A stretch of 64,000 nucleotides of DNA, taken from assembly GCF_036492835.1 (NCBI RefSeq), contig NZ_AP025314.1, positions 3,576,010 through 3,640,009 of the forward strand, given 5' to 3'. Below the pieces are notes generated by a model that saw only the letters and a list, made by a program, of their open reading frames with translations, did not search any database and was not told the DNA's origin. Of the stretch, positions 43,739 through 53,030 are shown piece by piece. Positions within the stretch are counted from its first letter, which is position 1, and each line of letters starts with the position of its first letter. A program made the translations under genes and the position numbers. This stretch comes from Fulvitalea axinellae. GTDB taxonomy: Bacteria; Bacteroidota; Bacteroidia; Cytophagales; Cyclobacteriaceae.

Positions 43739-44815
43739 ATGAACAATTCATACGGACACCAGTTCCGAATCACCACCTTCGGGGAATCCCACGGCAAGGC
43801 CATTGGCGTTGTCATTGACGGATGCCCGGCGGGAATCGACTTCGACGAGGAGTTCATACAGAACGAACTCCTTCGCAGAAAGCCCGGCCAGTCACGCATT
43901 ACAACCCAGCGTGACGAAAAGGACGAGTTCCAAGTACTTTCGGGAGTCTTTGAGGGAAAAACCACCGGCACGCCGATAAGCCTGGTGATTTTCAACCAAG
44001 ACCAACGCAGCAAAGATTATTCGCACATTGCGGACCGCTATCGCCCATCCCACGCCGACTATACTTACACCGAGAAATACGGAGTAAGAGATTACCGCGG
44101 CGGAGGAAGAAGCTCCGCTCGCGAAACGGCCGCCCGGGTTGCCGCCGGCGCTTTGGCCAAGCTTTTCCTCAGACAACACGGTATCGAAATCAGCGCCTAC
44201 GTATCGCAGGTGGGCGGATTGAAACTCGACAAGCCATACACCGAACTCGACCTTTCGAAGACAGAAGACAATATCGTACGCTGTCCGGACGCCGAAATGG
44301 CTAAAGAAATGGAAGAGTTTATCGATTCTGTCAGAAAAGATCGTGACACTGTAGGCGGAGTGGTAAACGCAGTGATAAAAGGCGCTCCGGCCGGCTTGGG
44401 CGAGCCTGTTTTCGACCGCCTACACGCCGAACTAGGAAAGGCCATGCTCAGCATTAACGCTGCCAAAGGATTCGAATATGGAAGCGGTTTTGAAGGCGTA
44501 AGCATGAGAGGTTCCGAGCACAACGACGCTTTCTACACAGAAAACGGCGAGGTAAAAACCCGGACCAACTACTCCGGCGGTATTCAGGGTGGCATATCGA
44601 ATGGCCAGGACATCTATTTCCGTGTAGCTTTCAAACCCGTAGCCACTATAATGAAAGATCAGGAAAGCCTAAACGAAGCCGGCGAAAGCATAACCGTAAG
44701 TGGCAAAGGCCGTCATGACCCTTGTGTGGTTCCGCGCGCTGTGCCTATCGTAGAAGGAATGGCCGCTTTGGTGCTTGCCGATTTTCTATTGAGAAACCGT
44801 TGCTCCAAAGCCTAA
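43739..44815 (+). CDS. aroC: Chorismate synthase
   Basis: 358 residues, full length. It converts 5-enolpyruvylshikimate-3-phosphate to chorismate, the last common step of aromatic amino acid synthesis, and needs reduced FMN. The three signatures are present: GESHGKAIGVVIDGCPAG near the N-terminus, RYRPSHADYTYTEKYGVRDYRGGGRSSARET in the middle, and FKPVATI with the end RHDPCVVPRAVPIVEGMAAL. The ATG at 43739 gives the usual start. Isolated gene with a T-rich terminator. Confidence 0.98.
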   Translation: MNNSYGHQFRITTFGESHGKAIGVVIDGCPAGIDFDEEFIQNELLRRKPGQSRITTQRDEKDEFQVLSGVFEGKTTGTPISLVIFNQDQRSKDYSHIADRYRPSHADYTYTEKYGVRDYRGGGRSSARETAARVAAGALAKLFLRQHGIEISAYVSQVGGLKLDKPYTELDLSKTEDNIVRCPDAEMAKEMEEFIDSVRKDRDTVGGVVNAVIKGAPAGLGEPVFDRLHAELGKAMLSINAAKGFEYGSGFEGVSMRGSEHNDAFYTENGEVKTRTNYSGGIQGGISNGQDIYFRVAFKPVATIMKDQESLNEAGESITVSGKGRHDPCVVPRAVPIVEGMAALVLADFLLRNRCSKA

Positions 44816-44835
44816 GGTTTACAAGAATACACTTC

Positions 44836-44893
44836 AGGGCATATTCCAATTCTTCAAAAATGAAGGCTTGGAGTATGCCTTTTCTTTTTTTCC
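44836..44893 (+). terminator. Terminator of aroC
   Basis: AGGGCATATTCCAA (44836-44849) pairs with TTGGAGTATGCCT (44868-44880) with one wobble and one bulge. A long T-rich run follows. Confidence 0.75.
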
Positions 44894-45108
44894 CTTTCTC
44901 TTTTCGCAAACTTATACACCTTTTATTTTTCACGAGATAGTAATATCCCTCCTAAAAGCCCCCTATCAAAAGCACTCACCCACAACCGATTAACCTTTTT
45001 TAACAGTAAGGCATCACTCTTTTTTACTATTCTTGATTAAATTCATTCCGATATAAAAAACATCATTACTTCTTTCGAAATCAGGTCTTTACAATAAAAT
45101 TCTACACG

Positions 45109-45852
45109 ATGAAAAATCACGCCTACTCTCTTTCCCTGTTTTTGCTCCTTTCACTTTTCAGCGTCAACGCTATCTTCGCACAAAGCCAACCGAAGACCGA
45201 AATCAAGATAAAATCCATTACCAGAGACGCTGACGGCAACGAAAAAGTCACCGAAAGAATCTACCATTCGATGGAAGATTACAAGGCAGACACCAGCGAG
45301 TTTAAGCGCAAACACTCAAATTTCGCAACTATTAACATTGACAGCGCCGGTACTAATCAATTCTTCGGAAATGGTGATTTCCAAAAAGATATCTTTGAAA
45401 AGGTAGAAAGCATGAGCAGAAATTTTAATGGAGATTTCGACGAGCTGTTCAAACACTTTGGGAAAAACAACTTAAATGTAAAACCACGGCCCAATAACAA
45501 TTTCTTCTCATCTCCAATCACGACAGCCCTTAAGCCTATAGACAATAAGGCCGCTTCCAAAATATTTCCCGAGGCCTCACCTTATCACAAAGAATTCAGC
45601 TTTAAGTCGATCTCAACCTCTTTGGCAAATGATAACCTAATCCTGCGCTTTGCGACGGGAACGGGTGATCTAAAAGTCAGCCTTACGGATAAAAATGGCG
45701 ATTATATCTTTTTGGATCATAGAGCCGATTTTGAGGGAGAATATATGCAGAATATCAACCTCCGAAACGCCAAACCCGCGGAATACCTGTTGCAAATTAG
45801 CCAAGGAAAACGCTCATGGAGCCAGATCCTGAAGCTGGAAAAAGCGGAATAG
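45109..45852 (+). CDS. Exported protein with possible T9SS-type C-terminal domain
   Basis: 247 residues. The signal peptide (NHAYSLSLFLLLSLFSVNAIFA) is followed by QSQPK, giving a Gln at +1. The middle part is Asn/Phe-rich and low in structure (FFGNGDFQKDIFEKVESMSRNFNGDFDELFKHFGKNNL). The last 80 residues (LILRFATGTGDLKVSLTDKNGDYIFLDHR, GEYMQNINLRNAKPAEYLLQISQGKRSWSQILKLEK) resemble the beta-sandwich sorting domain of type IX secretion substrates, although the end lacks a clear consensus. Surface delivery is possible but not proven. Own terminator downstream. Confidence 0.7.
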   Translation: MKNHAYSLSLFLLLSLFSVNAIFAQSQPKTEIKIKSITRDADGNEKVTERIYHSMEDYKADTSEFKRKHSNFATINIDSAGTNQFFGNGDFQKDIFEKVESMSRNFNGDFDELFKHFGKNNLNVKPRPNNNFFSSPITTALKPIDNKAASKIFPEASPYHKEFSFKSISTSLANDNLILRFATGTGDLKVSLTDKNGDYIFLDHRADFEGEYMQNINLRNAKPAEYLLQISQGKRSWSQILKLEKAE

Positions 45853-45867
45853 CGTGTGATTTTTTAA

Positions 45868-45902
45868 GGGGGCGAAAACGATTCGGACGGTTTCGCCCCG
45901 AT
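45868..45902 (+). terminator. Terminator of the exported-protein gene
   Basis: GGGGCGAAA (45869-45877) pairs with TTTCGCCCC (45891-45899). Weak T-run (GATGTTTT) follows. Confidence 0.6.
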
Positions 45903-45919
45903 GTTTTCACCTCTGTTTT

Positions 45920-46180
45920 TCAATGAGGATTCCAGTTCTTGAGCCTCGCTATGGGTTTATACTTGGCGAATACCCGCTCGTTATGTGGCGCGTCAGCTAG
46001 TTCTTCTGTCAAATCTTGGCCAGCCCAATGTTCATAGTGTTTGCCGTTTCTCCAAAGCTTCGATTCCGTCATATCATAAATCAAGCCTTGGTACGAACAC
46101 CAAATCTCAGGCTTGTCTTGCCCATTACGCAAAGCCAACTGTCCTCTCGAATATTCCGGCAAAGTATCGGTCTCCATCAT
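45920..46180 (-). CDS. Cytochrome b5-like haem/steroid-binding domain protein
   Basis: About 86 residues from ATG 46180 (a second ATG follows immediately). The single domain carries the pattern EYSRGQLALRNGQDKPEIWCSYQGLIYDMTESKLWRNG, then HYEHWAGQDLTEELADAPHNERVF, which is the membrane-associated-progesterone-receptor-like version of the cytochrome b5 fold. Such small proteins are predicted to bind haem; function in bacteria is unclear. It lies downstream of infB on the same strand, 68 bp after its stop, separated by a terminator-like hairpin. Confidence 0.85.
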   Translation of the reverse strand: MMETDTLPEYSRGQLALRNGQDKPEIWCSYQGLIYDMTESKLWRNGKHYEHWAGQDLTEELADAPHNERVFAKYKPIARLKNWNPH

Positions 46181-46195
46181 CAAGATTTTGGATAT

Positions 46196-46230
46196 AAAAA
46201 AAGCCTTCTCCGCAATGGAAAAGGCTTTTG
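46196..46230. terminator. Terminator between infB and the cytochrome b5-like gene
   Basis: AAAAGCCTT (46199-46207) pairs with AAGGCTTTT (46221-46229). On the minus strand a T-run follows, ending the rimP-nusA-infB transcript. Confidence 0.85.
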
Positions 46231-46248
46231 TATTTCAGTAAATATCTA

Positions 46249-49200
46249 TTAAAGCTTACGCTTAACTTCTTTCATTTCGAAACCTTCGATCACGTCACCA
46301 ACTTTGATGTCATTGAAGTTCTTGATGCTCAAACCACATTCGTAGTTGTTCTTCACTTCAGAAACATCGTCTTTGAAACGCTTCAGCTGTCCGATGTCGC
46401 CAGTGTAAGTCACGATACCGTCGCGGATCAAGCGGATTTGGTTATTACGCTTGATGAAACCTTCGGTAACGTAGCAACCCGCAACCGTACCGACTTTCGA
46501 GATCTTGAAGACTTCGCGAACCTCGATGTTACCAGTGATAACCTCTTCCATCTCAGGATCAAGCATACCTTCCATGGCATCCTTGAGTTCGTTGATGGCG
46601 TCGTAGATAATCGAGTACAAGCGGATTTCGATCTGCTCCTGCTCGGCAAGTTTTCTGGCTCCCATCGAAGGACGAACTTGGAAACCGATCACGATGGCGT
46701 CTGAGGCCGAGGCCAAAAGAACGTCCGATTCCGAGATCTGTCCCACCGCCTTGTGGATGATGTTCACCTGTACTTCCTCGGTAGAAAGCTTCAGCAACGA
46801 ATCCGAAAGGGCTTCCACAGAACCGTCCACATCACCTTTAACGATAACGTTAAGCTCTTTAAACGATCCGATCGCCAAACGACGTCCGATCTCGTCAAGT
46901 GTAATGTGCTTCTTGGTTCTGATGCTTTGCTCACGGATGATCTGCTCACGTTTGTTAGCGATTTCCCTTGCTTCACGGTCAGTTTCCATCACGTTGAAAC
47001 GGTCACCCGCTTGTGGCGCTCCGTCAAGTCCGAGCACCTGTACCGGCGTAGCTGGAGGCGCTTCCTGAAGGCGAGTTCCCAAATGGTCAAACATCGCTTT
47101 CACTTTACCGAAGTGCTGGCCAGCCAACATAACGTCTCCGACTTTCAGCGTACCGCCCTGCACAAGCATTGTAGCAACATAGCCGCGACCTTTGTCGAGC
47201 GACGCTTCCACTACTGTACCTACGGCTTTCTTATCCGGGTTAGCGGTCAATTCGAGTACTTCGGCCTCAAGGAGGATTTTCTCCAACAGGTCGTCAACAC
47301 CCTGACCAGTTTTGGCCGAAATTTCCTGACACTGGTATTTACCGCCCCAGTCTTCAACCAAAAGGTTAATATTTGCGAGCTCCTCACGGATTTTCTCCGG
47401 ATTCGCATTCGGCTTATCCACTTTGTTGATCGCAATTACGATCGGCACACCAGCCACTTGGGCGTGGTTGATAGCTTCCTTAGTCTGAGGCATGACGTTG
47501 TCGTCGGCCGCAACCACGATAACTACCACGTCGGTCACTTTCGCACCGCGAGCACGCATGGCCGTAAAGGCTTCGTGACCCGGTGTATCAAGGAAAGCGA
47601 CACGTTTTCCGCTGTCGGTCATCACGTCGTAAGCACCGATGTGCTGCGTGATACCACCGGCCTCGGTATCGATTACCTTGGCGCTACGGATATAGTCAAG
47701 CAAAGATGTCTTACCGTGGTCAACGTGTCCCATGATGGTCACGATTGGCGCTCTCGGAATCAACTCGTCTTCCTTATCTTCAACTTCCTCTACGTCGATC
47801 TCGTCTTCGGCAGAGTTAAAGTTCACGTCAAATCCGAACTCGTCGGCGATCAAAGATATCGATTCAGCATCGAGACGCTGGTTGATGGAAACGAACATTC
47901 CCATCGACATGCAGGTCGAAATGATATCGTTGACAGACACGTCCATCAGAGATGCCAAGTCGCTGGCCGAGATAAACTCGGTTACCTGCAATACTCTTGC
48001 GTCCTTCTCCTCCTGGAGCATGCGCTCCTCATGGGCCTCGGCTCTACGGTCACGCTTGTCTTTACGATATTTGGAACGGCTCGCTGCTCCACGGCCACCT
48101 TTCTTAGGTCCACCACCGCTGAGCTTGGCAAGCGTTTGTTTGATTTGTTCCTGAATCTGCTTGTCGGTAAGTTCCGCCGTCTGTGGAGTTTGCTGTCTGC
48201 GACCTCCTGGGCCCCTACGTCTAGCTCCACCAGGTCCGCCTTGGCCACCAGGGCCTCTGCGACCACCTTGGCCTCCTTGGAAATTACCACGTCCGCCACG
48301 GTTTCCACCACCACGGTTTCCGCCCGCATTACCACCGTTGCCTTGCTGACGTCCGCCATTATTATTATCGCGTCCTTTGTTATCAGCACCGCCTTTGTTG
48401 TCGGCGTTGGCGTTGTTGCCCTGCTTGTTATCGCCTGGTTTCGAAATCCGCTTACGTTGGCGTCTTTTCTTTCTGTTCTTGTTCTCGTCAGAAGAAGCAA
48501 CCGGTTTTTTCTTACCCTTCTTCTCGGATGGCAATTCAATTTTGCCAAGAACCGTCAATCCCTTCAGTTGGTCGGCTTTCGCCTCAATCAGCTCCTGCCC
48601 CTCCTTCGCTTCTTCTTTTGTAGACACTTTCTCTTCCTCTGTTGCTACTGGTTGCACTTTTTCCTTTACTTTATCGGGAGTTTTCGCAACTTCCCCGGAC
48701 GTCTCAGGCGCTTTGGGCTGTTCCGGCGATTGTTTTTTCTCCGGCTTAGGCTTAGGTGGCTCTTGACGTGTGGTGGCCGGCTTCTGCGCAGGTTTTTCAG
48801 CAACGGGGGGCTCCTGGGCTTTCACTGGCCGATTATCAGACTTTTTAGGCTTTGTTTCTTCAGGCTTTTTAGCTTTAGCAGGCTCCGCCTTTACAGGCTT
48901 CTCGGCAGAGCTTTTTTGCTCAGACTTGGCGGGTTGCCTTTTCTCTTCCGCTGGCTTAGACGCCGGCTTGGCGTCCAAATCAACCTTGCCCAAAACTTTT
49001 ATTCCTTTAAGCTTCGGAGCCTCAATACGCTCCTCTTCTTTTTTCGGCTTGTCTTGAGTACGGCTGGCTTTATCCGCATCAGTAGTGTCCTGTGCGGGTT
49101 TCTTCTGTTTCGAAGATGAAGATCCTACGCTTTTGATCAAAAGTTCCTCCTCTTCCTCCTGCTTTTTGGCAGGCTTGGATGGAGTGTCGTTTTTGATCAC

Positions 49201-49431
49201 CACGTCAGGCGCATGGCTTTTGCCAATTCTCAATCCGGAAGCCTCTTCCTTATCCATCGCCGAAGAAGCGAACTCCTTGCGCAACAATGAAAACTGTTCC
49301 GGCGAGATCTTAGTGTTCGGTTTATTCTCTACCCCGTGGCCTTTCCCCCGCAAGAAATCCACTATGGTTGACGTCCCAACATTAAGCTTCCGAGCCACTT
49401 GGTTCAGCCGCATCATTTTTCCTTCTGCCAT
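46249..49431 (-). CDS. infB: Translation initiation factor IF-2
   Basis: About 1060 residues from ATG 49431. It brings fMet-tRNA to the 30S subunit and hydrolyses GTP on 50S joining. The N-terminus AEGKMMRLNQVARKLNVGTSTIVDFLRGKG is the short IF2_N module. A long Lys/Pro/Glu-rich and then Gly/Arg/Asn-rich linker runs to about 440, followed by a second IF2_N (EFISASDLASLMDVSVNDIISTCMSMG). The G domain begins at about 567 with GHVDHGKTSLLDYI, then DTPGHEAF and NKVDKPNAN. Domains III and IV end in VGDVIEGFEMKEVKR. Last gene of rimP-nusA-infB. The long antisense open frame over it is a codon-bias artefact. Confidence 0.98.
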   Translation of the reverse strand: MAEGKMMRLNQVARKLNVGTSTIVDFLRGKGHGVENKPNTKISPEQFSLLRKEFASSAMDKEEASGLRIGKSHAPDVVIKNDTPSKPAKKQEEEEELLIKSVGSSSSKQKKPAQDTTDADKASRTQDKPKKEEERIEAPKLKGIKVLGKVDLDAKPASKPAEEKRQPAKSEQKSSAEKPVKAEPAKAKKPEETKPKKSDNRPVKAQEPPVAEKPAQKPATTRQEPPKPKPEKKQSPEQPKAPETSGEVAKTPDKVKEKVQPVATEEEKVSTKEEAKEGQELIEAKADQLKGLTVLGKIELPSEKKGKKKPVASSDENKNRKKRRQRKRISKPGDNKQGNNANADNKGGADNKGRDNNNGGRQQGNGGNAGGNRGGGNRGGRGNFQGGQGGRRGPGGQGGPGGARRRGPGGRRQQTPQTAELTDKQIQEQIKQTLAKLSGGGPKKGGRGAASRSKYRKDKRDRRAEAHEERMLQEEKDARVLQVTEFISASDLASLMDVSVNDIISTCMSMGMFVSINQRLDAESISLIADEFGFDVNFNSAEDEIDVEEVEDKEDELIPRAPIVTIMGHVDHGKTSLLDYIRSAKVIDTEAGGITQHIGAYDVMTDSGKRVAFLDTPGHEAFTAMRARGAKVTDVVVIVVAADDNVMPQTKEAINHAQVAGVPIVIAINKVDKPNANPEKIREELANINLLVEDWGGKYQCQEISAKTGQGVDDLLEKILLEAEVLELTANPDKKAVGTVVEASLDKGRGYVATMLVQGGTLKVGDVMLAGQHFGKVKAMFDHLGTRLQEAPPATPVQVLGLDGAPQAGDRFNVMETDREAREIANKREQIIREQSIRTKKHITLDEIGRRLAIGSFKELNVIVKGDVDGSVEALSDSLLKLSTEEVQVNIIHKAVGQISESDVLLASASDAIVIGFQVRPSMGARKLAEQEQIEIRLYSIIYDAINELKDAMEGMLDPEMEEVITGNIEVREVFKISKVGTVAGCYVTEGFIKRNNQIRLIRDGIVTYTGDIGQLKRFKDDVSEVKNNYECGLSIKNFNDIKVGDVIEGFEMKEVKRKL

Positions 49432-49471
49432 ACTCAAATTTTGCCTTTTTGCCTGTTTTAACTAAAAATTA

Positions 49472-50713
49472 TTATTCAAACTCTTGTTTGAGTATCTTAA
49501 TTATTTCCTCTATGGTTTCCTCTTCGAGGTCTGTTCGCCTCATGAGCTCTTCGCCACTCAGGGCCAACACACTCATAGCCGTATCGAGACCGACACGCTT
49601 GAGCTCGTCGATGATCCACTGATCAATCTCATCAGAGAATTCGCTGAGCAACACGTCTTCGTCTGCCCCTCCTTCGTTTTCACGGTAAACGTCGATTTCC
49701 TTATCGACAAGCTTACTCGCCAAACGAATATTGTGTCCGCCTTTTCCGATAGCCAAGGACACTTGGTCCGGCTTCATGAACACGGCCACGCGACCAGAGT
49801 CTTCGTTGGCTTCCATACGCACCACTTTGGCCGGACTCAACGCCCTAGAGATAAACAACTCCAAGTTGTCCGTGTAGTTAATCACGTCAATGTTCTCGTT
49901 CTTCAATTCACGAACGATACTGTGAATCCGTGAACCTTTCATACCTACACAGGCACCTACAGGATCGATACGCTCGTCGTAAGACTCAACGGCCACTTTG
50001 GCGCGCTCGCCCGGCTCACGAACGATTTTCTTGATCGTAATCAATCCGTCGAAGATCTCCGGAACCTCGTTTTCGAAAAGTCTTTCAAGGAATGACGGCG
50101 CCGTACGCGACAGAACAATTTTCGGGTTGCCGTTAGTGGTTTCCACTTTGTGAACGATGGCCCTTACAGAATCTCCCTTACGGAAGCGGTCTTTTTGGAT
50201 TTGCTCGTTCTTTGGCAACGAAAGCTCGTTGTTATCATTGTCGATCAACAATACCTCGCGACCAAGCACCTGATAAACCTCAGCTACCACAACTTCCCCT
50301 ACACGCTCCTTATATTTCTGGAAAAGAAGGTCTTTCTCAAGATCCTTAACCTTCTGAAGAAGCGTCTGCCGGGCCGTAAGAACGGCTCTGCGACCGAAAT
50401 CCTCAAGCTTGATCTCTTCGGCCACCTCTTCTCCGATTTCGAAATCGGGCTCGATTTTCTTGGCCTCCGAAAGACTGATTTTGTCATGGTCCCAGATATC
50501 CTCGGAATTGTCGTCCACGATTTCGCGGAAACGCCAGATCTCGAGGTCACCTTTCTCCGAGTTGACGATAACGTCAAAATTGTCGTCGTAATTATATTTT
50601 TTCCGAATCATCGTCTTGAAGACGTCTTCGAGAATGCGAATCATCGTAGGACGGTCGATGTTCTTTTTCTTCGCAAAATCAGCAAATGATTCGATCAGCG
50701 TTGCGCTATCCAT
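49472..50713 (-). CDS. nusA: Transcription termination/antitermination factor NusA
   Basis: 413 residues, the normal length in Bacteroidota, which lack the E. coli C-terminal repeats. The N-terminal RNA-polymerase-binding domain (LIESFADFAKKKNIDRPTMIRILEDVFKTMIRKKY) is followed by an S1 domain (GEVVVAEVYQVLGREVLLIDNDNNELSLPKNEQI) and two KH domains (DPVGACVGMKGSRIHSIVRELKNENIDVI; VSLAIGKGGHNIRLASKLV). It controls pausing, termination and antitermination. Middle gene of the rimP-nusA-infB operon; 10 bp separate it from rimP. Product may act on the leader hairpin of its own operon. Confidence 0.97.
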   Translation of the reverse strand: MDSATLIESFADFAKKKNIDRPTMIRILEDVFKTMIRKKYNYDDNFDVIVNSEKGDLEIWRFREIVDDNSEDIWDHDKISLSEAKKIEPDFEIGEEVAEEIKLEDFGRRAVLTARQTLLQKVKDLEKDLLFQKYKERVGEVVVAEVYQVLGREVLLIDNDNNELSLPKNEQIQKDRFRKGDSVRAIVHKVETTNGNPKIVLSRTAPSFLERLFENEVPEIFDGLITIKKIVREPGERAKVAVESYDERIDPVGACVGMKGSRIHSIVRELKNENIDVINYTDNLELFISRALSPAKVVRMEANEDSGRVAVFMKPDQVSLAIGKGGHNIRLASKLVDKEIDVYRENEGGADEDVLLSEFSDEIDQWIIDELKRVGLDTAMSVLALSGEELMRRTDLEEETIEEIIKILKQEFE

Positions 50714-50723
50714 TGTATCCTGT

Positions 50724-51212
50724 TTAGAATGAGATTACTACTTTAGCCTGCTCAATAGCCGCGAAAGGGATCGTCTTCTCCGCAAATGTAACCTTTTTCC
50801 CCTTACCTTTCTCCTTTATTTCCTCATTAATCGTTATGGAGTCTTCGTCCACGGCCAAAAGTTCGCCTTTAGCAGGCTTTTCCTCCTTATCCAAAAAGGT
50901 AACTTTCAGCACCCGCCCGATGTTCTTGCGGTATCGTCTGAGGCCTTCCAGAGGGTAATCGATTCCGGGAGTGGAAACTTCCAGCACGTATTTTCCGGCA
51001 AAAAGTTCACGTTCCTCGATAACGTCGCCCAAAGCACGACTAAGCTTGCCGCACTCGTCAATGCTAATGCCGTTGTCGCCATCGAGCAAGATCCTGACCG
51101 ACACGCTACCGGGCGCGGAGCCGAACACCACACCAACGACAAAATATTCCTCGTTATCCAACAAGCCTTCGGCCAGTTCGCGGATCAATGATTTGAGCTC
51201 TTCCTGCTTCAT
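50724..51212 (-). CDS. rimP: Ribosome maturation factor RimP
   Basis: 162 residues, needed for 30S subunit maturation. Recognisable are the N-terminal domain (VVGVVFGSAPGSVSVRILLDGDNGISIDECGKLSRALGDVIEE, YVLEVSTPGIDYPLEGLRRYRKNIGRVLKV) and the C-terminal SH3-like half. ATG 51212 begins KQEELKSLIRELAEGLL. First gene of rimP-nusA-infB, the conserved order of this operon across bacteria. Upstream lie a very good promoter and a terminator-like hairpin in the leader. Confidence 0.96.
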   Translation of the reverse strand: MKQEELKSLIRELAEGLLDNEEYFVVGVVFGSAPGSVSVRILLDGDNGISIDECGKLSRALGDVIEERELFAGKYVLEVSTPGIDYPLEGLRRYRKNIGRVLKVTFLDKEEKPAKGELLAVDEDSITINEEIKEKGKGKKVTFAEKTIPFAAIEQAKVVISF

Positions 51213-51231
51213 ATTACAAACAAATGAAAAG

Positions 51232-51250
51232 AGGGGACCCGATGTCCCCT
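51232..51250 (-). promoter_or_regulatory. Leader hairpin before rimP, candidate attenuator
   Basis: AGGGGAC (51232-51238) and GTCCCCT (51244-51250) form a perfect 7-bp stem with a 5-nt loop. On the minus strand CTTTTC follows. It lies 20 nt before the rimP ATG, inside the predicted leader. Confidence 0.55.
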
Positions 51251-51279
51251 CCCCTTACGCATTCCGTAATTTTCGATGG

Positions 51280-51311
51280 CAAATATATAAAAACATCAAC
51301 TTGAACACAAA
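51280..51311 (-). promoter_or_regulatory. Promoter of rimP-nusA-infB
   Basis: On the minus strand TTTG (51311-51308), a 20-bp spacer and TATATTTG (51287-51280) match the Bacteroidota consensus. The start would be near 51273. Confidence 0.75.
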
Positions 51312-51517
51312 TTTTGAAACGCTTTACCTATACTAGCCGTTTCTCTCCCTTATGCGGAAGCGTTTCTCAGGGATTGAAAAAACACCTGTCCGCGTTTTGT
51401 GCACTTTTCAAATAGTCCTGTACCCCAAAAGCACGCGTTTGGCCAAGCTCCCGCACCCTAAACCGGACAGGGGCGCCACATAAACGAAAATTCATTCGCC
51501 CAAATACGTTTTATTGC

Positions 51518-51525
51518 TAAATTTG
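51518..51525 (+). promoter_or_regulatory. -7 element close to the cysS start
   Basis: TAAATTTG matches TAnnTTTG and ends 5 bp before ATG 51531. If used, the transcript would start almost at the ATG. Confidence 0.4.
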
Positions 51526-51530
51526 CCCTT

Positions 51531-53030
51531 ATGCTTAAAGAATTGAGAATTCAGAATACGCTTACCAAGAAAAAGGAGCTTTTCGAGCCTGTTTCGGCGC
51601 CCCACGTGGGGATGTACGCATGCGGGCCCACCGTATATAGTGACGTGCATTTGGGCAACATCCGCACGTTTCTCAGTTTTGACATCGTTTACCGTTACCT
51701 TCAGCATTTGGGCTACAAAGTGCGCTATGTCCGTAACATAACGGACGTGGGGCACTTGGTCAGCGACGCCGACGAAGGCGAAGACAAAATCGCAAAAAAA
51801 GCCAAAACGGAGAATATCGAGCCGATGCAAGTGGTTCAGCGCTACACCAACGGCTTTCACCAAGTGGCGGAAACGATGAACCTTTTGCCTCCGGACATCG
51901 AACCGCAGGCTACCGGCCACATCATCGAGCAGATTGAGCTTACGCAGACACTGTTGGACAAAGGTTTAGCTTACGAATCTGAAGGCTCCGTTTATTTCGA
52001 TATTGAAAAGTATTCGGAACTCGGGCACAGCTACGGAATACTGTCCGGCCGCAAAGTGGAAGACTTGCTGGAAACCACCCGCGAGCTTGACGGCCAAAAC
52101 GAAAAACGCAACAAAGCCGATTTCGCCCTTTGGAAAAAAGCGTCTCCCGAGCACATCATGCGCTGGAACTCGCCTTGGAGCGTCGGCTTCCCCGGCTGGC
52201 ACTTGGAATGCTCCGTGATGAGCACCAAATACCTCGGCGACAAATTCGACATCCATGGTGGCGGAATGGACCTGAAATTCCCGCACCACGAATGCGAAAT
52301 AGCGCAATGCGTGGGCGCGCACGGCGAATCGCCGGCCAAATACTGGATGCATACGAACATGCTGACTGTCAACGGCACGAAAATGAGTAAGTCGAAAGGC
52401 AACTCGTTTTTGCCCGAGGAACTTTTCACCGGCAACCATCCTGTATTGGACGAAGGCTACAGCCCGATGACCGTACGTTTCTTTATGTTGCAGTCGCATT
52501 ATTCCAGCACGCTGGATTTCTCAAACGAAGCTCTGAAAGCGGCCAGAAAAGGCTACCGCAAACTGGCGAACGGACTCCGTTTGGCCGAGAAACTCGAATT
52601 TGTAACGGAAGAAGGCGTAGAGTTAAACGAAAAGGCGATCAAGCAAGTAGAAGGTATCTGCGACAACTGCTACAGAGCCATGAACGATGATTTCAACACA
52701 CCGAAAACCATCGCCCATCTCTTCAACCTTCTCAAGAAAATCAACTCGGTGGACACCGGTCAGCTGAAACCTTCGGCTTTGGGCGAAGAGACATTCAAGC
52801 GGATGATCGACACTTTCCTTTCGTTCAGCCAGGACGTTCTCGGTTTCAAAATCGAAAAGCCTGACCAGTTCGACGGACTGCTTGACATCGTGCTGAAACT
52901 TTACAAAGAAGCAAAAGAGAATAAGGAATATGACAAAGTGGACGAGATCAGGGGAGAAATGAAAGAGAAAGGGATCGTCATCAAAGACATGAAAACCAGA
53001 ATTGACTGGGCATATGATGAGAACATTTAA
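51531..53030 (+). CDS. cysS: Cysteinyl-tRNA synthetase
   Basis: 499 residues, full length, cytosolic class I synthetase that charges tRNA-Cys. The zinc-binding and HIGH-like region is MYACGPTVYSDVHLGNIRTF (around residue 30-50). Further zinc ligands lie in GWHLECSVMS and HHECEIAQ. KMSKS appears as GTKMSKSKGNSF (about 283-294). The C-terminal anticodon-binding helices follow. Its stop overlaps the start of the next gene (glutaminyl-cyclase-like) by 14-17 bases, so the two are probably translationally coupled. Confidence 0.98.
   Translation: MLKELRIQNTLTKKKELFEPVSAPHVGMYACGPTVYSDVHLGNIRTFLSFDIVYRYLQHLGYKVRYVRNITDVGHLVSDADEGEDKIAKKAKTENIEPMQVVQRYTNGFHQVAETMNLLPPDIEPQATGHIIEQIELTQTLLDKGLAYESEGSVYFDIEKYSELGHSYGILSGRKVEDLLETTRELDGQNEKRNKADFALWKKASPEHIMRWNSPWSVGFPGWHLECSVMSTKYLGDKFDIHGGGMDLKFPHHECEIAQCVGAHGESPAKYWMHTNMLTVNGTKMSKSKGNSFLPEELFTGNHPVLDEGYSPMTVRFFMLQSHYSSTLDFSNEALKAARKGYRKLANGLRLAEKLEFVTEEGVELNEKAIKQVEGICDNCYRAMNDDFNTPKTIAHLFNLLKKINSVDTGQLKPSALGEETFKRMIDTFLSFSQDVLGFKIEKPDQFDGLLDIVLKLYKEAKENKEYDKVDEIRGEMKEKGIVIKDMKTRIDWAYDENI

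Noticed and set aside
46753..49119. 788-codon open frame on the plus strand opposite infB
   Set aside because: It is antisense to the whole IF-2 coding region, whose identity is certain. The product is Leu/Phe/Arg-rich with no domain and reflects codon bias in infB.
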